Shown: positions 47,205-59,813, numbered from the stretch's first letter. The stretch is 64,000 nt of DNA from Caulobacter sp. NIBR2454 (GCF_027474405.1 NZ_CP114871.1:2985001-3049000); one strand, 5' to 3'. The notes: a model not told the origin generated them from the sequence alone. Numbers and translations are program-made.

Positions 47205-48997
47205 CCGACCTGAAATCCCGCCTCGGCGAAGCGGTTGGAGCCGCCTTCGCCGCGGCCGGCCTGTCTTCCGACCTCGGACGCGTCACGCCGTCCGACCGGC
47301 CTGACCTTGCCGACTTCCAGTGCAATGGCGCCCTCGCCGCCGCCAAACAGGCGGGCAAGCCGCCGCGCGACATCGCGAACGATATCGTCGCACGCCTGGA
47401 AGGCTCGCCCCTGTTCAAGTCGGTGGAGATCGCCGGCCCGGGCTTCATCAACCTGAAGCTGGCCGACACGGCGCTGTCCGAACGCGCGGCCGAGATCGCC
47501 GCTGACGAGCGCGCCGGCGCCAGCCGCATCGATGCGCGCCGTGTCCTGGTCGACTACGCCGGGCCGAACGTGGCCAAGCCCATGCATGTGGGCCATCTGC
47601 GCGCCTCGATCATCGGCGAATCCATCAAGCGCATCTATCGCTTCCGTGGCGACGAGGTCCTGGGCGACGCCCACTTCGGCGACTGGGGCTTCCAGATGGG
47701 CCTGCTCATCGTCGCCCTGCAGGACGAAGGCACGGCCGCGCCGTTCATGGCGGACGGCGACGGCCCGTTCCCGGCCGAGAGCCCGGTGACGCTGGAGGAC
47801 CTGGAGCGCCTCTACCCGACCGCTTCGGGCCGCATGAAGGAAGACGTCGCGTTCCGCGATCGCGCCCGCAAGGCGACGGCGGAGCTGCAGGCGGGACGTC
47901 CCGGCTATCTGGCGCTGTGGAAGCACTTCGTGGCCGTCAGCCGCGTGGCGCTGGAGCGCGAGTTCCATGCCCTCGGCGTCGACTTCGACCTGTGGAAGGG
48001 CGAGAGCGACGTCAACGACCTGATCCCGCCGATGGTCCAGGAGCTGGACGCCAAGGGCCTGCTGGTCGACGACCAGGGCGCGCGCATCATCCGCGTCGCC
48101 CGTCCCGGCGAGACCAAGAAGAAGAAGCTGCCGGACGGCACGGTGATCGAGGCCGAGAGCCCCGATCCGCTGCTGGTCGTCTCGTCGGAAGGTTCGGCCA
48201 TGTACGGCACGACCGATCTGGCCACGATCCTGGACCGCCGCAACAGCTTTGATCCACACCTGATCCTGTACTGCGTCGATCAACGCCAGGCCGACCACTT
48301 CGAGCAGGTGTTCCGCGCCGCCTATCTGGCCGGCTACGCCGCCGAGGGCTCGCTGGAGCATATCGGCTTCGGCACCATGAACGGGACCGACGGCAAGCCG
48401 TTCAAGACCCGCGCCGGCGGCGTGCTGAAGCTGCACGACCTGATCACCATGGCCAAGGACAAGGCGCGCGAACGCCTGACCGAGGCTGGCCTGGGCGCCG
48501 AGTTGCCCAAGGAAGAGTTCGAGGAGATCGCGCACAAGGTGGCCGTCGCCGCCCTGAAGTTCGCCGACCTGCAGAACTTCCGCGGCACGTCCTACGTCTT
48601 CGACCTTGACCGCTTCACCAGCTTCGAGGGCAAGACCGGCCCGTACCTGCTGTACCAGGCCGTCCGCATCAAGTCGGTTCTGCGCAAGGCCGCCGAGACG
48701 GGCGCGGCAGCCGGCCCGATCACCATCGCCGAACCTGCCGAGCGGGACCTGTCCCTGCTGCTGGACGCGTTCGAGACGGCCCTGGCCGAGGCCTACGACA
48801 AGAAGGCCCCGAACTTCATCGCCGAACACGCCTTCAAGCTGGCCCAAGGCTTTTCGAAGTTCTACGCCGCCTGCCCGATCGTGGTCGCCGAGGACCCGGC
48901 CGTGCGCGCCTCGCGCCTGTCCCTCGCCCAGACCACCCTCAAGCAGCTTGAGTTGGCGCTCGACCTGCTGGGCGTGGCGACGCCGGAGCGGATGTAA
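47201..48997 (+). CDS. argS: Arginyl-tRNA synthetase
   Basis: Charges tRNA-Arg. The 598-residue class I enzyme has an N-terminal Add1-type domain, the HIGH-like motif in [12 protein letters not shown] (about residues 126-137), and the usual C-terminal DALR anticodon-binding helices ([19 protein letters not shown], then [23 protein letters not shown]). In place of KMSKS it reads [10 protein letters not shown], as in most bacterial ArgRS. The start overlaps the preceding gene by four bases. Confidence 0.97.
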   Translation: MTDLKSRLGEAVGAAFAAAGLSSDLGRVTPSDRPDLADFQCNGALAAAKQAGKPPRDIANDIVARLEGSPLFKSVEIAGPGFINLKLADTALSERAAEIAADERAGASRIDARRVLVDYAGPNVAKPMHVGHLRASIIGESIKRIYRFRGDEVLGDAHFGDWGFQMGLLIVALQDEGTAAPFMADGDGPFPAESPVTLEDLERLYPTASGRMKEDVAFRDRARKATAELQAGRPGYLALWKHFVAVSRVALEREFHALGVDFDLWKGESDVNDLIPPMVQELDAKGLLVDDQGARIIRVARPGETKKKKLPDGTVIEAESPDPLLVVSSEGSAMYGTTDLATILDRRNSFDPHLILYCVDQRQADHFEQVFRAAYLAGYAAEGSLEHIGFGTMNGTDGKPFKTRAGGVLKLHDLITMAKDKARERLTEAGLGAELPKEEFEEIAHKVAVAALKFADLQNFRGTSYVFDLDRFTSFEGKTGPYLLYQAVRIKSVLRKAAETGAAAGPITIAEPAERDLSLLLDAFETALAEAYDKKAPNFIAEHAFKLAQGFSKFYAACPIVVAEDPAVRASRLSLAQTTLKQLELALDLLGVATPERM

Positions 48998-49089
48998 CCT
49001 CGTCTGCTCGTGTCTGCGGCTGATTGGCGGATCATTCCTTAAGGTCCTCGGCCGCGCTTGACTCAAGGGGGGCGGTCGATCAGGTTCCG

Positions 49090-49277
49090 CCTCGCTCTCG
49101 CGGGAGACATCGGGATTCTTTGGGGTCCCGAGGCCGAAGGCGCAACCGCCCCGGAAACGCTCAGGCAAACGGACCGCGCGAGCTACGAAACGCTGGAAAG
49201 CAGCCCCCTCCGGGGCTCGCCGAAGGAGCAAGGGCCGGCTCGCCGCCCCGGAATCTCTCAGGCTCAGGGACAGCGGG
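49090..49277 (+). promoter_or_regulatory. Tandem glycine riboswitch upstream of gcvT
   Basis: Two aptamers in series are recognisable by their conserved cores. The first has GGCCGAAGGCGCAA (49132-49145) and CGCTCAGGCAAACGGACCG (about 49158-49175). The second has CGCCGAAGGAGCAA (about 49218-49231) and AATCTCTCAGGCTCAGGGACAG (49252-49273). This is the arrangement of glycine riboswitches that turn on the cleavage system when glycine is high. About 60 bases separate the second aptamer from the gcvT start. Confidence 0.95.
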
Positions 49278-49337
49278 GGCGCACATCGTCCGGTGAAAGC
49301 CGGGCGCGTGCCGTCACCATCCCTCGCGGAGCCCAGC

Positions 49338-50447
49338 GTGTCCGAAGCCGACCTCAAGAAGACCCCGCTCTACGACGCGCATGTCGCGGCGGGCGCCCGC
49401 ATGGTCCCGTTCGCGGGCTACTCCATGCCGGTGCAGTACAAGGACGGGGTGCTGAAGGAGCACCTGTGGACCCGCGAACATGCGGGCCTGTTCGACGTCT
49501 CCCACATGGGCCAAGCCCGGCTGCGGGGCGTCGCGCCCTTGGCCGCCTTCGAGGAGATCACCCCGGGCGACTACATCGGCCTCAAGCCCGGCAAGCAGCG
49601 CTATTCCATGCTGCTGAACAAGAAGGGCGGCATCATCGACGACCTGATGGCCGCCCGTCCGGATGACGACGGCCTGTTCGTGGTGGTCAACGGCGCCTGC
49701 AAGGACGGCGACTACGCCCACATGGAATCCGAGATCGGCGGCCAGGTGAAGATCGAGCGCCTGGAGGACCGCGCGCTGCTGGCGTTGCAGGGTCCCGAGG
49801 CCGTCGCCGTGCTGTCCGCCCACGCTCCGGCCGTCGCCCAGATGGTGTTCATGGACGCCACGGTGATGGAGATGTTCGGGGTGACCGCCATCGTTTCGCG
49901 CTCAGGCTACACCGGCGAGGACGGCTACGAGATTTCCGTGCCGGCGGCCGACGCCGAGCGGATCTGGAACACCCTGCTTCAGGACGAGCGCGTTCGTCCC
50001 ATCGGCCTGGGCGCCCGCGACAGCCTGCGGCTGGAAGCCGGCCTGCCGCTCTACGGCCACGACCTGGACGAGACCACCAGCCCGGTCGAGGGCGGCCTGA
50101 ACTTCGCCCTGTCCAAGAAGCGCCGCGAGGCCGGCGACTTCCCCGGCGCCGCCCGTATCCAGAAAGAACTCGCCGAGGGCCCGTCGCGCATCCGCGTCGG
50201 CCTGAAGGTCGAAGGCGCGCCCGCCCGTGAAGGCGCCGAGATCGCCGACGCCGACGGCAAGGTGGTCGGCGTCATCACCAGCGGCGGCTTCTCGCCGACG
50301 CTCGGCTACCCCATCGCTCTGGGCTTTGTTCCTCCGGCGCTCGCCGAGGTCGGAATCAGGCTCAATGTCATTGTCCGGGGCCGGACCCAGGTGGCGGAAG
50401 TCGTCCCCACTCCGTTTGTCCCCAATCGCTACGTGCGCAAGATCTAG
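49338..50447 (+). CDS. gcvT: Glycine cleavage system T protein (aminomethyltransferase)
   Basis: Transfers the methylene group from aminomethyl-lipoyl H protein to tetrahydrofolate, releasing ammonia. The 369-residue protein starts at the GTG at 49338 ([22 protein letters not shown]), with GGAG six bases upstream. A GTG 15 codons earlier would start inside the riboswitch expression platform. It shows the GcvT folate-binding features: [27 protein letters not shown] and [16 protein letters not shown]. First of four genes. Confidence 0.97.
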   Translation: MSEADLKKTPLYDAHVAAGARMVPFAGYSMPVQYKDGVLKEHLWTREHAGLFDVSHMGQARLRGVAPLAAFEEITPGDYIGLKPGKQRYSMLLNKKGGIIDDLMAARPDDDGLFVVVNGACKDGDYAHMESEIGGQVKIERLEDRALLALQGPEAVAVLSAHAPAVAQMVFMDATVMEMFGVTAIVSRSGYTGEDGYEISVPAADAERIWNTLLQDERVRPIGLGARDSLRLEAGLPLYGHDLDETTSPVEGGLNFALSKKRREAGDFPGAARIQKELAEGPSRIRVGLKVEGAPAREGAEIADADGKVVGVITSGGFSPTLGYPIALGFVPPALAEVGIRLNVIVRGRTQVAEVVPTPFVPNRYVRKI

Positions 50448-50463
50448 GAAAAGGGCCGCTCCG

Positions 50464-50829
50464 ATGCGCTTCACCAAAGACCATGAATGGATCTCCGTCG
50501 ACGGCGACATCGCCACCGTCGGCATCACCGCCTACGCCGCCGACCAACTGGGCGACGTGGTGTTCGTCGAAGTCCCCGACGTGGGCAAGACCGTGAAGAA
50601 AGGCGACAGCCTGGCCGTGGTCGAAAGCGTCAAGGCCGCCTCGGACGTCTACGCCCCGATCTCAGGCGAAGTCGTCGAGTCCAATGGCGAGTTGTCGGGC
50701 GCGCCCGAAACCGTGAACGCCGCGCCGGAAGCCGGCGGCTGGTTCGCCAAGGTGAAGCTGGCCGACACGTCGGAAGTGGACGCCCTGATGGACCGCGCCG
50801 CCTACGAAGCCTTCCTCGGCACTCTCTAA
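50464..50829 (+). CDS. gcvH: Glycine cleavage system H protein
   Basis: A 121-residue lipoyl carrier that shuttles the aminomethyl group between P, T and L proteins. The lipoylated lysine is K57 in [14 protein letters not shown], and the N-terminal [10 protein letters not shown] and the C-terminal WFAKVKL strands are diagnostic. It lies 16 bases after gcvT and before gcvPA. Confidence 0.98.
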   Translation: MRFTKDHEWISVDGDIATVGITAYAADQLGDVVFVEVPDVGKTVKKGDSLAVVESVKAASDVYAPISGEVVESNGELSGAPETVNAAPEAGGWFAKVKLADTSEVDALMDRAAYEAFLGTL

Positions 50830-50851
50830 GCACCAGAGCAAAACGGCCCCG

Positions 50852-52198
50852 ATGCGTTACCTCCCCCTGACCCGCGACGACCGCGCCGAGATGCTCTCGG
50901 CCATCGGCGTCAAATCCATCGACGACCTGTTCGTGGACGTGCCCGCGGCGGCCCGCCGCACCGGCTTCGTCGACCTGCCGCTGCATGCGGGGGAGTTGGA
51001 GGTGGAGCGCGAGCTGTCCGCCCTGGCGGCCCGCAACCGCACCGCGGGCTCGGGGCCGTTCTTCTGCGGGGCCGGCGCCTATCGCCACCATGTCCCGGCC
51101 AGCGTGGACCACATCATCCAGCGGTCGGAGTTCCTGACCAGCTACACGCCGTACCAGCCCGAGATCGCCCAGGGCACGCTGCAGGTGCTGTTCGAGTTCC
51201 AGACCCAGGTCTCGGCGCTCACCGGCCTGGAGGTCGCCAACGCCTCGCTCTATGACGGCTCCACCGGCGCCGCCGAGGCGGTGATGATGGCCAACCGCAT
51301 CAACCGCCGGGGCAAGGCGGTGCTGTCGGGCGGACTGCATCCGCACTATGTCCGCTCGATCGAAACCCTGGCCCACGCGGCCGGCGTGGTCACCGAGACC
51401 CTGGCCGCCGCCGTGGACGCCGAAGCCGCCGTGATCGACGCCATCGACGCCGACACCGCCTGCGTGGTCGTCCAGACTCCGAATGTGTTCGGCACGGTCA
51501 CCGACGTGACCAAGATCGCCGAGGCCGCCCACGCCGCCGGCGCCCTGCTGATCGTGGTGACGACCGAGGCCGTCTCCTACGGCCTGCTGAAGTCGCCGGG
51601 CGAGATGGGCGCCGACATCGCCGTGGCCGAAGGCCAGTCGATCGGCAACGGCCTGAACTTCGGCGGCCCCTATGTCGGTCTCTTCGCCTGCCGCGAAAAG
51701 TACATGCGCCAAATCCCCGGCCGCCTGTGCGGCGAGACGGTGGACGCCGACGGCCGTCGCGGTTTCGTCCTGACCCTGTCGACCCGCGAGCAGCACATCC
51801 GCCGCGACAAGGCCACGTCGAACATCTGCACCAACAGCGGCCTGTGCGCCCTGGCCTTCACCATCCACATGTCGCTGCTGGGCGAGCAGGGCCTGCGCCG
51901 CCTGGCCGCGCTGAACCATGATCGCGCCCGCAAGCTGAAGGCCGCCCTGACCGCCGTGCCGGGCGTCGAGGTGCTCACCGACCGCTACTTCAACGAGATC
52001 GCCGTGCGCCTGCCGCGCGACGCCGCCGAGGTGGTCGAGACCCTGGCCGGCAACGGCGTCATCGCCGGTGTGCCCTATTCGCGCCTGGCCCCACACGCCG
52101 GCATGGACGACGTCCTGCTGCTGGCCGCCACCGAACTGACCAGCGACGGCGACATCGCCATCCTGCAAAAGGCCCTGACCAAGGTGATCGCCCAATGA
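50852..52198 (+). CDS. gcvPA: Glycine dehydrogenase (decarboxylating) subunit 1
   Basis: N-terminal half of the split P protein. The 448-residue polypeptide has the typical [22 protein letters not shown] and [19 protein letters not shown] segments, with [15 protein letters not shown] in the fold-type I aminotransferase-like domain. It contributes to the active site of the heterotetramer but does not carry the cofactor lysine. It overlaps gcvPB by four bases (ATGA). Confidence 0.97.
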   Translation: MRYLPLTRDDRAEMLSAIGVKSIDDLFVDVPAAARRTGFVDLPLHAGELEVERELSALAARNRTAGSGPFFCGAGAYRHHVPASVDHIIQRSEFLTSYTPYQPEIAQGTLQVLFEFQTQVSALTGLEVANASLYDGSTGAAEAVMMANRINRRGKAVLSGGLHPHYVRSIETLAHAAGVVTETLAAAVDAEAAVIDAIDADTACVVVQTPNVFGTVTDVTKIAEAAHAAGALLIVVTTEAVSYGLLKSPGEMGADIAVAEGQSIGNGLNFGGPYVGLFACREKYMRQIPGRLCGETVDADGRRGFVLTLSTREQHIRRDKATSNICTNSGLCALAFTIHMSLLGEQGLRRLAALNHDRARKLKAALTAVPGVEVLTDRYFNEIAVRLPRDAAEVVETLAGNGVIAGVPYSRLAPHAGMDDVLLLAATELTSDGDIAILQKALTKVIAQ

Positions 52199-53772
52199 GC
52201 ATGAACTCTGTCGGCCGTCCCACCCGGCCTGAAACCGCGGCCAATGACGCTCCGGCCGCCACCGCCACCCTGACCGGCGCCCGCGGGCTGCTGCAGGATG
52301 AGCCCCTGATCTTTGAACTGGGCGGCTGGGACAAGTCGGGCGTCGATCTGCCCGAGGCCACCGGCGTCGATGACGCGCTGGACGGCCTGCTGCGGCACGA
52401 GCCCATCGGCCTGCCTGGGCTGTCCGAGCCCGAGACCATGCGCCATTACGTGCGCCTGAGCCAAAAGAACCACGCCATCGACCTGGCGCTCTATCCGCTC
52501 GGCTCCTGTACGATGAAGCACAACCCGCGCCTGAACGAGAAGATGGCGCGTCTGCCGGGTTTTGCCGACATTCACCCGCTGCAGCCGGTCTCGACGGTCC
52601 AGGGCGCGCTGGGCCTGATGGATCAGCTGGCCCACTGGCTGAAGACCCTGACCGGCATGCCGGCCGTGGCCCTGTCGCCCAAGGCCGGCGCCCATGGCGA
52701 GCTTTGCGGTCTGCTGGCCATTCGCGCCGCGCACGAGGCCAAGGGCCAGGGCCACCGCAAGACGGTGCTGGCCCCGACCAGCGCCCACGGCACCAACCCG
52801 GCCACCGCCGCCTTCGCCGGCTATACGGTCAAGGAAATCGCCCAGACCGAAGACGGCCGCGTGGACCTCGCCGACATGGCGTCCAAGCTCGGCCCGGACG
52901 TGGCGGCCATCATGGTCACCAACCCCAACACCTGCGGCCTGTTCGAGCGCGAGGTGATCGAGATCGCCCGCCTGGCGCACGAGGCCGGAGCCTACTTCTA
53001 CTGCGACGGCGCCAACTTCAACGCCATCGTCGGCCGCGTGCGCCCGGGGGACCTGGGCGTCGACGCCATGCACATCAACCTGCACAAGACCTTCTCGACG
53101 CCGCACGGCGGCGGCGGTCCCGGCGCGGGTCCGGTGGTGCTGTCCGAGGCCCTGGCGGCTTACGCCCCCACCCCGTGGGTCGTGAACACCGGAGACGGGT
53201 TCAAGCTGGTCGAGCATGAGACCGAGGAGGCCTCGGCCGCCTTCGGCCGTCTGTGCGCTTTCAACGGCCAGATGGGCATGTATGTCCGCGCCCTGTCCTA
53301 CATGCTGTCCCACGGCGCCGACGGCCTGCGCCAGGTGGCCGAGGATGCGGTGCTGAACGCCAACTACATCAAGGCCCGGCTGTCCGACGTGATGAGCGCG
53401 GCCTTCCCGGACGGCCCGTGCATGCACGAGGCCCTGTTCGACGACGCCTGGCTGGAGGGCACGGGGGTGACCACGCTCGATTTCGCCAAGGCGATGATCG
53501 ACGAGGGCTTCCACCCCATGACCATGTACTTCCCGCTGGTCGTCCACGGGGCGATGCTGATCGAGCCCACCGAGACGGAATCCAAGTACGAGCTGGACCG
53601 CTTCATCGCCGCCCTTCGCGCCCTTGCCGGCGCGGCCAAGGCGGGCGATGTGGACCGCTTCAAGAACGCGCCGACCCAGGCGCCTTTGCGACGTCTGGAT
53701 GAAACTCTTGCGGCACGTAAGCCACGGCTGAAGTGGAGCCCTGTGTCTTCTGCGCCACTGGCGGCGGAATAG
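52195..53772 (+). CDS. gcvPB: Glycine dehydrogenase (decarboxylating) subunit 2
   Basis: C-terminal, PLP-bearing half of the P protein. The 525-residue polypeptide carries the cofactor lysine in [18 protein letters not shown], preceded by [12 protein letters not shown] and [29 protein letters not shown] is a further P-protein hallmark. Last gene of the riboswitch-controlled operon. Confidence 0.97.
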   Translation: MSMNSVGRPTRPETAANDAPAATATLTGARGLLQDEPLIFELGGWDKSGVDLPEATGVDDALDGLLRHEPIGLPGLSEPETMRHYVRLSQKNHAIDLALYPLGSCTMKHNPRLNEKMARLPGFADIHPLQPVSTVQGALGLMDQLAHWLKTLTGMPAVALSPKAGAHGELCGLLAIRAAHEAKGQGHRKTVLAPTSAHGTNPATAAFAGYTVKEIAQTEDGRVDLADMASKLGPDVAAIMVTNPNTCGLFEREVIEIARLAHEAGAYFYCDGANFNAIVGRVRPGDLGVDAMHINLHKTFSTPHGGGGPGAGPVVLSEALAAYAPTPWVVNTGDGFKLVEHETEEASAAFGRLCAFNGQMGMYVRALSYMLSHGADGLRQVAEDAVLNANYIKARLSDVMSAAFPDGPCMHEALFDDAWLEGTGVTTLDFAKAMIDEGFHPMTMYFPLVVHGAMLIEPTETESKYELDRFIAALRALAGAAKAGDVDRFKNAPTQAPLRRLDETLAARKPRLKWSPVSSAPLAAE

Positions 53773-53840
53773 GTCATTAAGTTTCGTTAAGACGCAACAC
53801 GTGTCCTTTACGGCGCGTTCGGGGCTTCTCATATCCCCGA

Positions 53841-54311
53841 ATGTCCGCCGTCCTCCTGAGTCCTTTTGGAGATGCGACGGGCCCTCCCCGTCGTGTCCCA
53901 ATGCAGATCGCCCTGACCATCGCCATGCCTCGCGCGCGCCAGTCCGACGCCCTAGCCCGAGCCCTGCTTGGGCGTGCGGCGCGTTGGCTGCTGCTCATCA
54001 TCGGCGGGTTGCTGATCCTGGCGGGCTTTCTGATCGCGCCGCTGCCAGGTCCGCTTGGCGTGCCGCTGACCGTGGTCGGGCTGATGCTGGTGCTGCGCAA
54101 CTCGTTCTGGGCGCGCAAGCAGTTCATCAAGGTGCAGCGGGCCCACCCCAAGGTGATCTTCCCCCTGCGTCGCCTGCTGCGTCGTGAGCCGGAAGTGTTG
54201 CAGGTCGCCTGGCAACAGGCCCTGCGGATCGAGCGCCTCATCCTGCCCCGCCGCTGGCGCGTCGCCGTCCGGTGGCGCCGGTCCCTGCGCCGCCGCAGCC
54301 GGGCGGTTTAG
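53841..54311 (+). CDS. Small membrane protein with PGP loop
   Basis: A product of up to 156 residues with two close hydrophobic segments (RWLLLIIGGLLILAGFLIAPL and GPLGVPLTVVGLMLVLRNS) linked by PLPGPLG, as in PGPGW/DUF-type transmembrane proteins of proteobacteria. A very basic C-terminal half (many Arg in RRLLRREPEV and RWRRSLRRRSRA) follows. The start is uncertain: ATG at 53841, 53901 or 53928 are all in frame, and none has a strong ribosome-binding site. Function unknown. Confidence 0.65.
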   Translation: MSAVLLSPFGDATGPPRRVPMQIALTIAMPRARQSDALARALLGRAARWLLLIIGGLLILAGFLIAPLPGPLGVPLTVVGLMLVLRNSFWARKQFIKVQRAHPKVIFPLRRLLRREPEVLQVAWQQALRIERLILPRRWRVAVRWRRSLRRRSRAV

Positions 54312-54341
54312 CACCCCCGCTTCTCCACCCGATCGTTCCAT

Positions 54342-54440
54342 CTTGGCCCGGCTCGTCCGGGCCACCCATGCCGTGACTGAGCCGCCTTATCCACGGTGAC
54401 GCCTCGCCATGGGGTCGCCTGAACAAGTCGGGCGAAGACG
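54342..54440. repeat. Dispersed intergenic repeat, family A, copy 2
   Basis: The same opening hairpin (GGCCCGG-CTCGT-CCGGGCC) and the same ending (CATGGGGTCGCCTGAACAAG then TCGGGCGAAGACG) as the copy at 24468-24540. A middle insert of about 30 bases contains further inverted segments around ACGGTGACGCC. It lies between the end of a membrane-protein gene and the atpF terminator. Confidence 0.75.
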
Positions 54441-54457
54441 GATGGAATGACCCCAAA

Positions 54458-54490
54458 GAAAAAGGGCGCCTCCTCGCGGAGACGCCCTTC
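54458..54490 (-). terminator. Terminator of the F0 operon
   Basis: Read on the minus strand, AAGGGCGTCTCC pairs with GGAGGCGCCCTT around GCGA and is followed by a T-run, 25 bases past the atpF stop. Confidence 0.85.
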
Positions 54491-54514
54491 GATTTTTCAA
54501 ACCAACCCTGACTG

Positions 54515-55012
54515 CTATTGCAGCTTGGCCGATCCCATCTGCTGGATGGCGCCATCGACCAGCGGGTCCGTGGCGCCCAGACGGGCGGCCAGGATCTGCT
54601 CGGCGGCGGCGATGGCGAGGTCCGCGGCGGCGGACTTCACCTCGGCGGTGGCCTGGGCTTCGGCGGCGGCGATCTTGCGCTCGGCCAGTTCGCCGCGACG
54701 CTTGATCTGATCCTCGAGCTTGGCCTGGGCCTCCGTGGCCAGACGCTTGGCGTCGGCGTGGGCGGCGGCCAGCATCTCGGCGGCCTGACGCTCGGAAGCG
54801 TCACGCTGGGCCTTGATGTCGGCCAGCAGAGCTTGCGCCTCGGCGCGCAGCTTGGCGGCCTCGTCGAGCTCAGCCTGAATCTTGGCCGCGTGAGCGTCCA
54901 GAGCGCCGAACAGGGCGCCCGGCAGGACCTTCAGCGCGAACAGCAGGCCGAAGAAGAGCACCAGGGCGACAAGCACCCAGAACTCAGGGTTGGACAGTTG
55001 GAACAGCGCCAT
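54515..55012 (-). CDS. atpF: ATP synthase F0 subunit b
   Basis: Stator subunit linking F0 to F1. The 165-residue protein has one N-terminal membrane helix ([17 protein letters not shown]) and a long alanine/glutamate/lysine-rich alpha helix for dimerisation with b'. [23 protein letters not shown] is the usual membrane-proximal sequence. It is the last gene of the F0 operon, 12 bases after the b' gene. Confidence 0.95.
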   Translation of the reverse strand: MALFQLSNPEFWVLVALVLFFGLLFALKVLPGALFGALDAHAAKIQAELDEAAKLRAEAQALLADIKAQRDASERQAAEMLAAAHADAKRLATEAQAKLEDQIKRRGELAERKIAAAEAQATAEVKSAAADLAIAAAEQILAARLGATDPLVDGAIQQMGSAKLQ

Positions 55013-55024
55013 TGTCCGTGCTCC

Positions 55025-55576
55025 TTAAGCCGACAGCTTGGTCAGCGCGGCGGTCACCTCGGCGGAGGTGGCGGCCTTGCCGGTCAGCTTGGCGGTGATC
55101 GCCTGGGCGGTGTCCGACGCGATGGTCTTCACATTGCCCATGGCCGTATCGCGCGAGGCGCGGATACGAGCCTCGGCGGCCTCGAGCTTCTCGGCCAGGA
55201 CAGCGTCTTCCTTGGCCTGGCGCGAGGCGGCTTCGGCTTGCGCCTTGGCCTTCGCGTCAGCCGCGGTGCGCAGCGCCGTGCCGCGAGCTTCGGCCAGTTC
55301 GGCGGCCGCCGCCTGGCTTTGAGCTTCGGCTTCGTCACGCAGCTTGCGAGCGTCGGCGATGTCGCCGGCGATCTTGTCCGCGCGCGCCTCGATGGTGCCG
55401 CCCACCTTGGGCAGCAGCATCTTGGACAGCACCACGTACAGGACGACGAAGATCAGGAGCAGCCAGACGATCTGGCCCGCCCAATGCTCGAACTGCAGCT
55501 GCGGCAGGCCGCCGGAGCCGTGAGCTTCGGGCGCGCCGGTCGTTTCGGTCACGCCGTGGTTTTCCGTCGTCGCCAT
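55025..55576 (-). CDS. atpG: ATP synthase F0 subunit b'
   Basis: The second, diverged b-type stator subunit, characteristic of alphaproteobacteria and photosynthetic bacteria. The 183-residue protein has a soluble N-terminal extension of about 25 residues (Gly/Ala/Glu-rich), then a membrane helix (IVWLLLIFVVLYVVLSKMLLPKVG), then a long charged helix. It pairs with subunit b encoded next. The symbol atpG is used for b' in some genomes but for gamma in others. Confidence 0.93.
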   Translation of the reverse strand: MATTENHGVTETTGAPEAHGSGGLPQLQFEHWAGQIVWLLLIFVVLYVVLSKMLLPKVGGTIEARADKIAGDIADARKLRDEAEAQSQAAAAELAEARGTALRTAADAKAKAQAEAASRQAKEDAVLAEKLEAAEARIRASRDTAMGNVKTIASDTAQAITAKLTGKAATSAEVTAALTKLSA

Positions 55577-55603
55577 AGGAGGACGAGGTCCCTCTTAAGC
55601 GAT

Positions 55604-55828
55604 TTAGGAGAACAGGATCAGGAAGGCGATGACGAGGGCGAAGATGCCCAGGGCTTCGGTCAGCGCCATGCCCAGGAACAGCATCGGACGCTCTTGAGCG
55701 GCGGCCGACGGGTTGCGCAGAGCGCCCTGGAAATAGTTGCCGAACATCACGCCCAGGCCGATGCCCGCGCCGATCATGCCCAGCATCGCAAGGCCAGCGC
55801 CGATGTACTTCGCGGCTTCAGCTTCCAT
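55604..55828 (-). CDS. atpE: ATP synthase F0 subunit c
   Basis: The proton-carrying rotor ring subunit. The 74-residue hairpin of two hydrophobic helices has glycine-rich packing in the first (GMIGAGIGLGVMFG) and the proton-binding glutamate in the second (LTEALGIFALVIAFLI), joined by the polar loop ALRNPSAAAQ. It lies between atpB and the b' gene. Confidence 0.98.
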   Translation of the reverse strand: MEAEAAKYIGAGLAMLGMIGAGIGLGVMFGNYFQGALRNPSAAAQERPMLFLGMALTEALGIFALVIAFLILFS

Positions 55829-55883
55829 TGTCTTAGTCCTTTAGGTCGAATGGATGGAGGTAAGAGGTAGTTCGTCGTGAGCC

Positions 55884-56645
55884 TTAGTGGCTGTCGAGGT
55901 TCACGACGTCGTTGAGGTAAACGCAGGTCAGCACGGCGAACACGAAGGCCTGCAGGAAGGCCACCATGAACTCCAGCGCCGTAAGGGCCACCACCGAGCT
56001 CAGCGCCAGGGCCGAACCGACCCAGCCGAGCACGCCGAGCGAACCCATCGCCACCACGAAGCCGGCGAAGATCTTCAGCACCACGTGACCGCCCAGCATG
56101 TTGCCGAACAGACGAAGGCCGAGGGTGATCGGACGGATCAGGAAGGACAGGATTTCGATCGGGACCAGCAGGAAGTACAGCGGCCACGGCACGCCCGACG
56201 GGGCGAACAGTTTGAAGAACTTCAGGCCGTTCTTGGCGAAGCCGACGCCGACCACGGTCAGGATGACCATCAGGCCCAGCGTCAGGGTCACGGCCAGCTG
56301 CGAGGTGGCGGTGAACACCAAGAACATGCCCAGCATGTTCATGAACAGCACAAAGGCGAACAGGGTGAATACGAAGGGCAGGTACTTCTTGCCCTCGTGG
56401 CCGATGATCGACGAAGTCAGGCTGCCGACCAGTCCATAGAGCATCTCGCCCACGGTCTGCAGGCGGCCGGGGACCACTTCGCGACGCGAAGCCACGGCGT
56501 AGAACAGGATAACCAGAACGGCGGCGGCCATCATGGCGGCCACCGAATTGGTGATCGAAAGATCGATAAGGCCCAGCCCGGGAACGTTCACGGGCGGCAG
56601 CTCCACGACCTTCGCGATCTGGAACTGGTGCATCGGATCGGCCAT
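55884..56645 (-). CDS. atpB: ATP synthase F0 subunit a
   Basis: Forms the proton half-channels against the c ring. The 253-residue membrane protein contains the essential arginine in ITLGLRLFGNMLGGHV and the conserved FLIRP segment. The family's C-terminal helix ends NDVVNLDSH. The start MADPMHQFQIAKVV at 56645 is preceded by an atpI-like gene that ends five bases upstream. Confidence 0.98.
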   Translation of the reverse strand: MADPMHQFQIAKVVELPPVNVPGLGLIDLSITNSVAAMMAAAVLVILFYAVASRREVVPGRLQTVGEMLYGLVGSLTSSIIGHEGKKYLPFVFTLFAFVLFMNMLGMFLVFTATSQLAVTLTLGLMVILTVVGVGFAKNGLKFFKLFAPSGVPWPLYFLLVPIEILSFLIRPITLGLRLFGNMLGGHVVLKIFAGFVVAMGSLGVLGWVGSALALSSVVALTALEFMVAFLQAFVFAVLTCVYLNDVVNLDSH

Positions 56646-56650
56646 CGGCC

Positions 56651-57013
56651 TTACGCGTCCCCTGGTTTGGTCCCGGCGTCGGGACCGTCGTTGTTTTCGT
56701 GTGCGGCCTTGGGAGCCGCCTTGGCGCTCATCTGGGAGGCGCGACGCACCACCAGGAACACCGAAAGCCCCGTGCCGATCAGCACACCGCCGATCAGGCC
56801 CCAGGGCCTTGTGCCGACGTAGTGGTCAAGCGCCCAGCCGAGGCCGAGGCCGCCCAATACGCCGCCAAGCAAATCCGCCAGAAGGCGGTACCCGTCGCTG
56901 GCCCCCTGCTCCACATGGCCCGCGGGCTTGGGAGCGTCCCTGGCCTCGACAGCGGCGAGCCGTGCGTCGAGGCTCTTCAGAGCCTCATCGTGCGGTTCGT
57001 CGGCCTTGGACAT
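56651..57013 (-). CDS. atpI: ATP synthase assembly protein AtpI/AtpZ-like
   Basis: A 120-residue membrane protein with a charged N-terminus (DEALKSLDARLAAVEAR) and two transmembrane helices (LLADLLGGVLGGLGLGWALD and WGLIGGVLIGTGLSVFLVV), matching the small protein that precedes F0 genes and helps c-ring assembly or Mg uptake. The ATG at 57013 is chosen because upstream sequence is Arg-rich and outside the family. First gene of the F0 operon; F1 genes are not in the window. Confidence 0.88.
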   Translation of the reverse strand: MSKADEPHDEALKSLDARLAAVEARDAPKPAGHVEQGASDGYRLLADLLGGVLGGLGLGWALDHYVGTRPWGLIGGVLIGTGLSVFLVVRRASQMSAKAAPKAAHENNDGPDAGTKPGDA

Positions 57014-57165
57014 GGGAGTGGTCAGGTCCGAGTTCGGCCGCGAAAACAATATCCGCGCCCGGGCTTGATCGCGGCGGAACCTATAGATCGGACCCGTCAG
57101 CGTCAAGGCTGGTTAGGGGTTGATTAAGCCCCTGAAAAGCCGAGGAATTTCCCCTGCGGAAACGA

Positions 57166-57200
57166 GGAAGGCCCTCCTCCCGGCGGGAGAAGGGCCTTCC
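57166..57200 (-). terminator. Terminator of mdh
   Basis: GGAAGGCCCT and AGGGCCTTCC, extended by CTCCC/GGGAG with small mismatches, form a long stem 26 bases past the mdh stop on the minus strand. The following T-run is short. Confidence 0.75.
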
Positions 57201-57225
57201 AAGATTTCGTCGAATGCGGCGAAGC

Positions 57226-59384
<2,159 letters not shown>

Positions 59385-59390
59385 GCGCAC

Positions 59391-59813
59391 ATGAACTTCG
59401 TCATCGACCCCGCCTTCTTCGCCAGCTCCCACCGTATCGGCGTCCTCGATCTGTGCGAGATGCGCCTGCAGGACGACGCCCGCTGGCCGTGGATCATCCT
59501 GGTGCCTCGCGCGCCGGGCCTGGTGGAGATCGAGGATCTCAAGCCTCGCGACCGCGCCCAACTGACCGAGGAAATCATCTGCGGCGGCGCTGCTGTGCGC
59601 GCCATCGGCCAGGCCCTGGGCATGGAGGTCGAGAAGCTGAACGTCGGGGCCCTGGGCAACATTACGCCGCAACTGCACGTGCATGTCATCGGGCGTTGCA
59701 GGGGCGATCCGGCCTGGCCTGGTCCCGCCTGGGGCTATGGCACGGGCGAGGCCTATGACGACAAGGCGCGGGCCACGGCGATCTTGGCGGTGAAGGACGC
59801 GCTGCGGATTTAG
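59391..59813 (+). CDS. HIT-domain protein with incomplete His triad
   Basis: A 140-residue histidine-triad superfamily protein, likely a nucleotide hydrolase or transferase. WIILVPRAPGLVEIEDL and QLHVHVIGR at 94-102 are the typical strands. H96 and H98 are present, but the third histidine of the classic HxHxH is replaced by Ile100. A later GDPAWPGPAWG is conserved in this subfamily. It follows the mesaconyl-CoA hydratase gene closely and ends four bases into a convergent gene. Confidence 0.85.
   Translation: MNFVIDPAFFASSHRIGVLDLCEMRLQDDARWPWIILVPRAPGLVEIEDLKPRDRAQLTEEIICGGAAVRAIGQALGMEVEKLNVGALGNITPQLHVHVIGRCRGDPAWPGPAWGYGTGEAYDDKARATAILAVKDALRI

Noticed and set aside
46913..49357. An 814-codon open frame on the minus strand antisense to argS
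   Set aside because: High-GC sequence gives long antisense frames. The argS product has clear family motifs in the opposite frame, and the antisense translation has low-complexity Arg/Gly/Gln composition.
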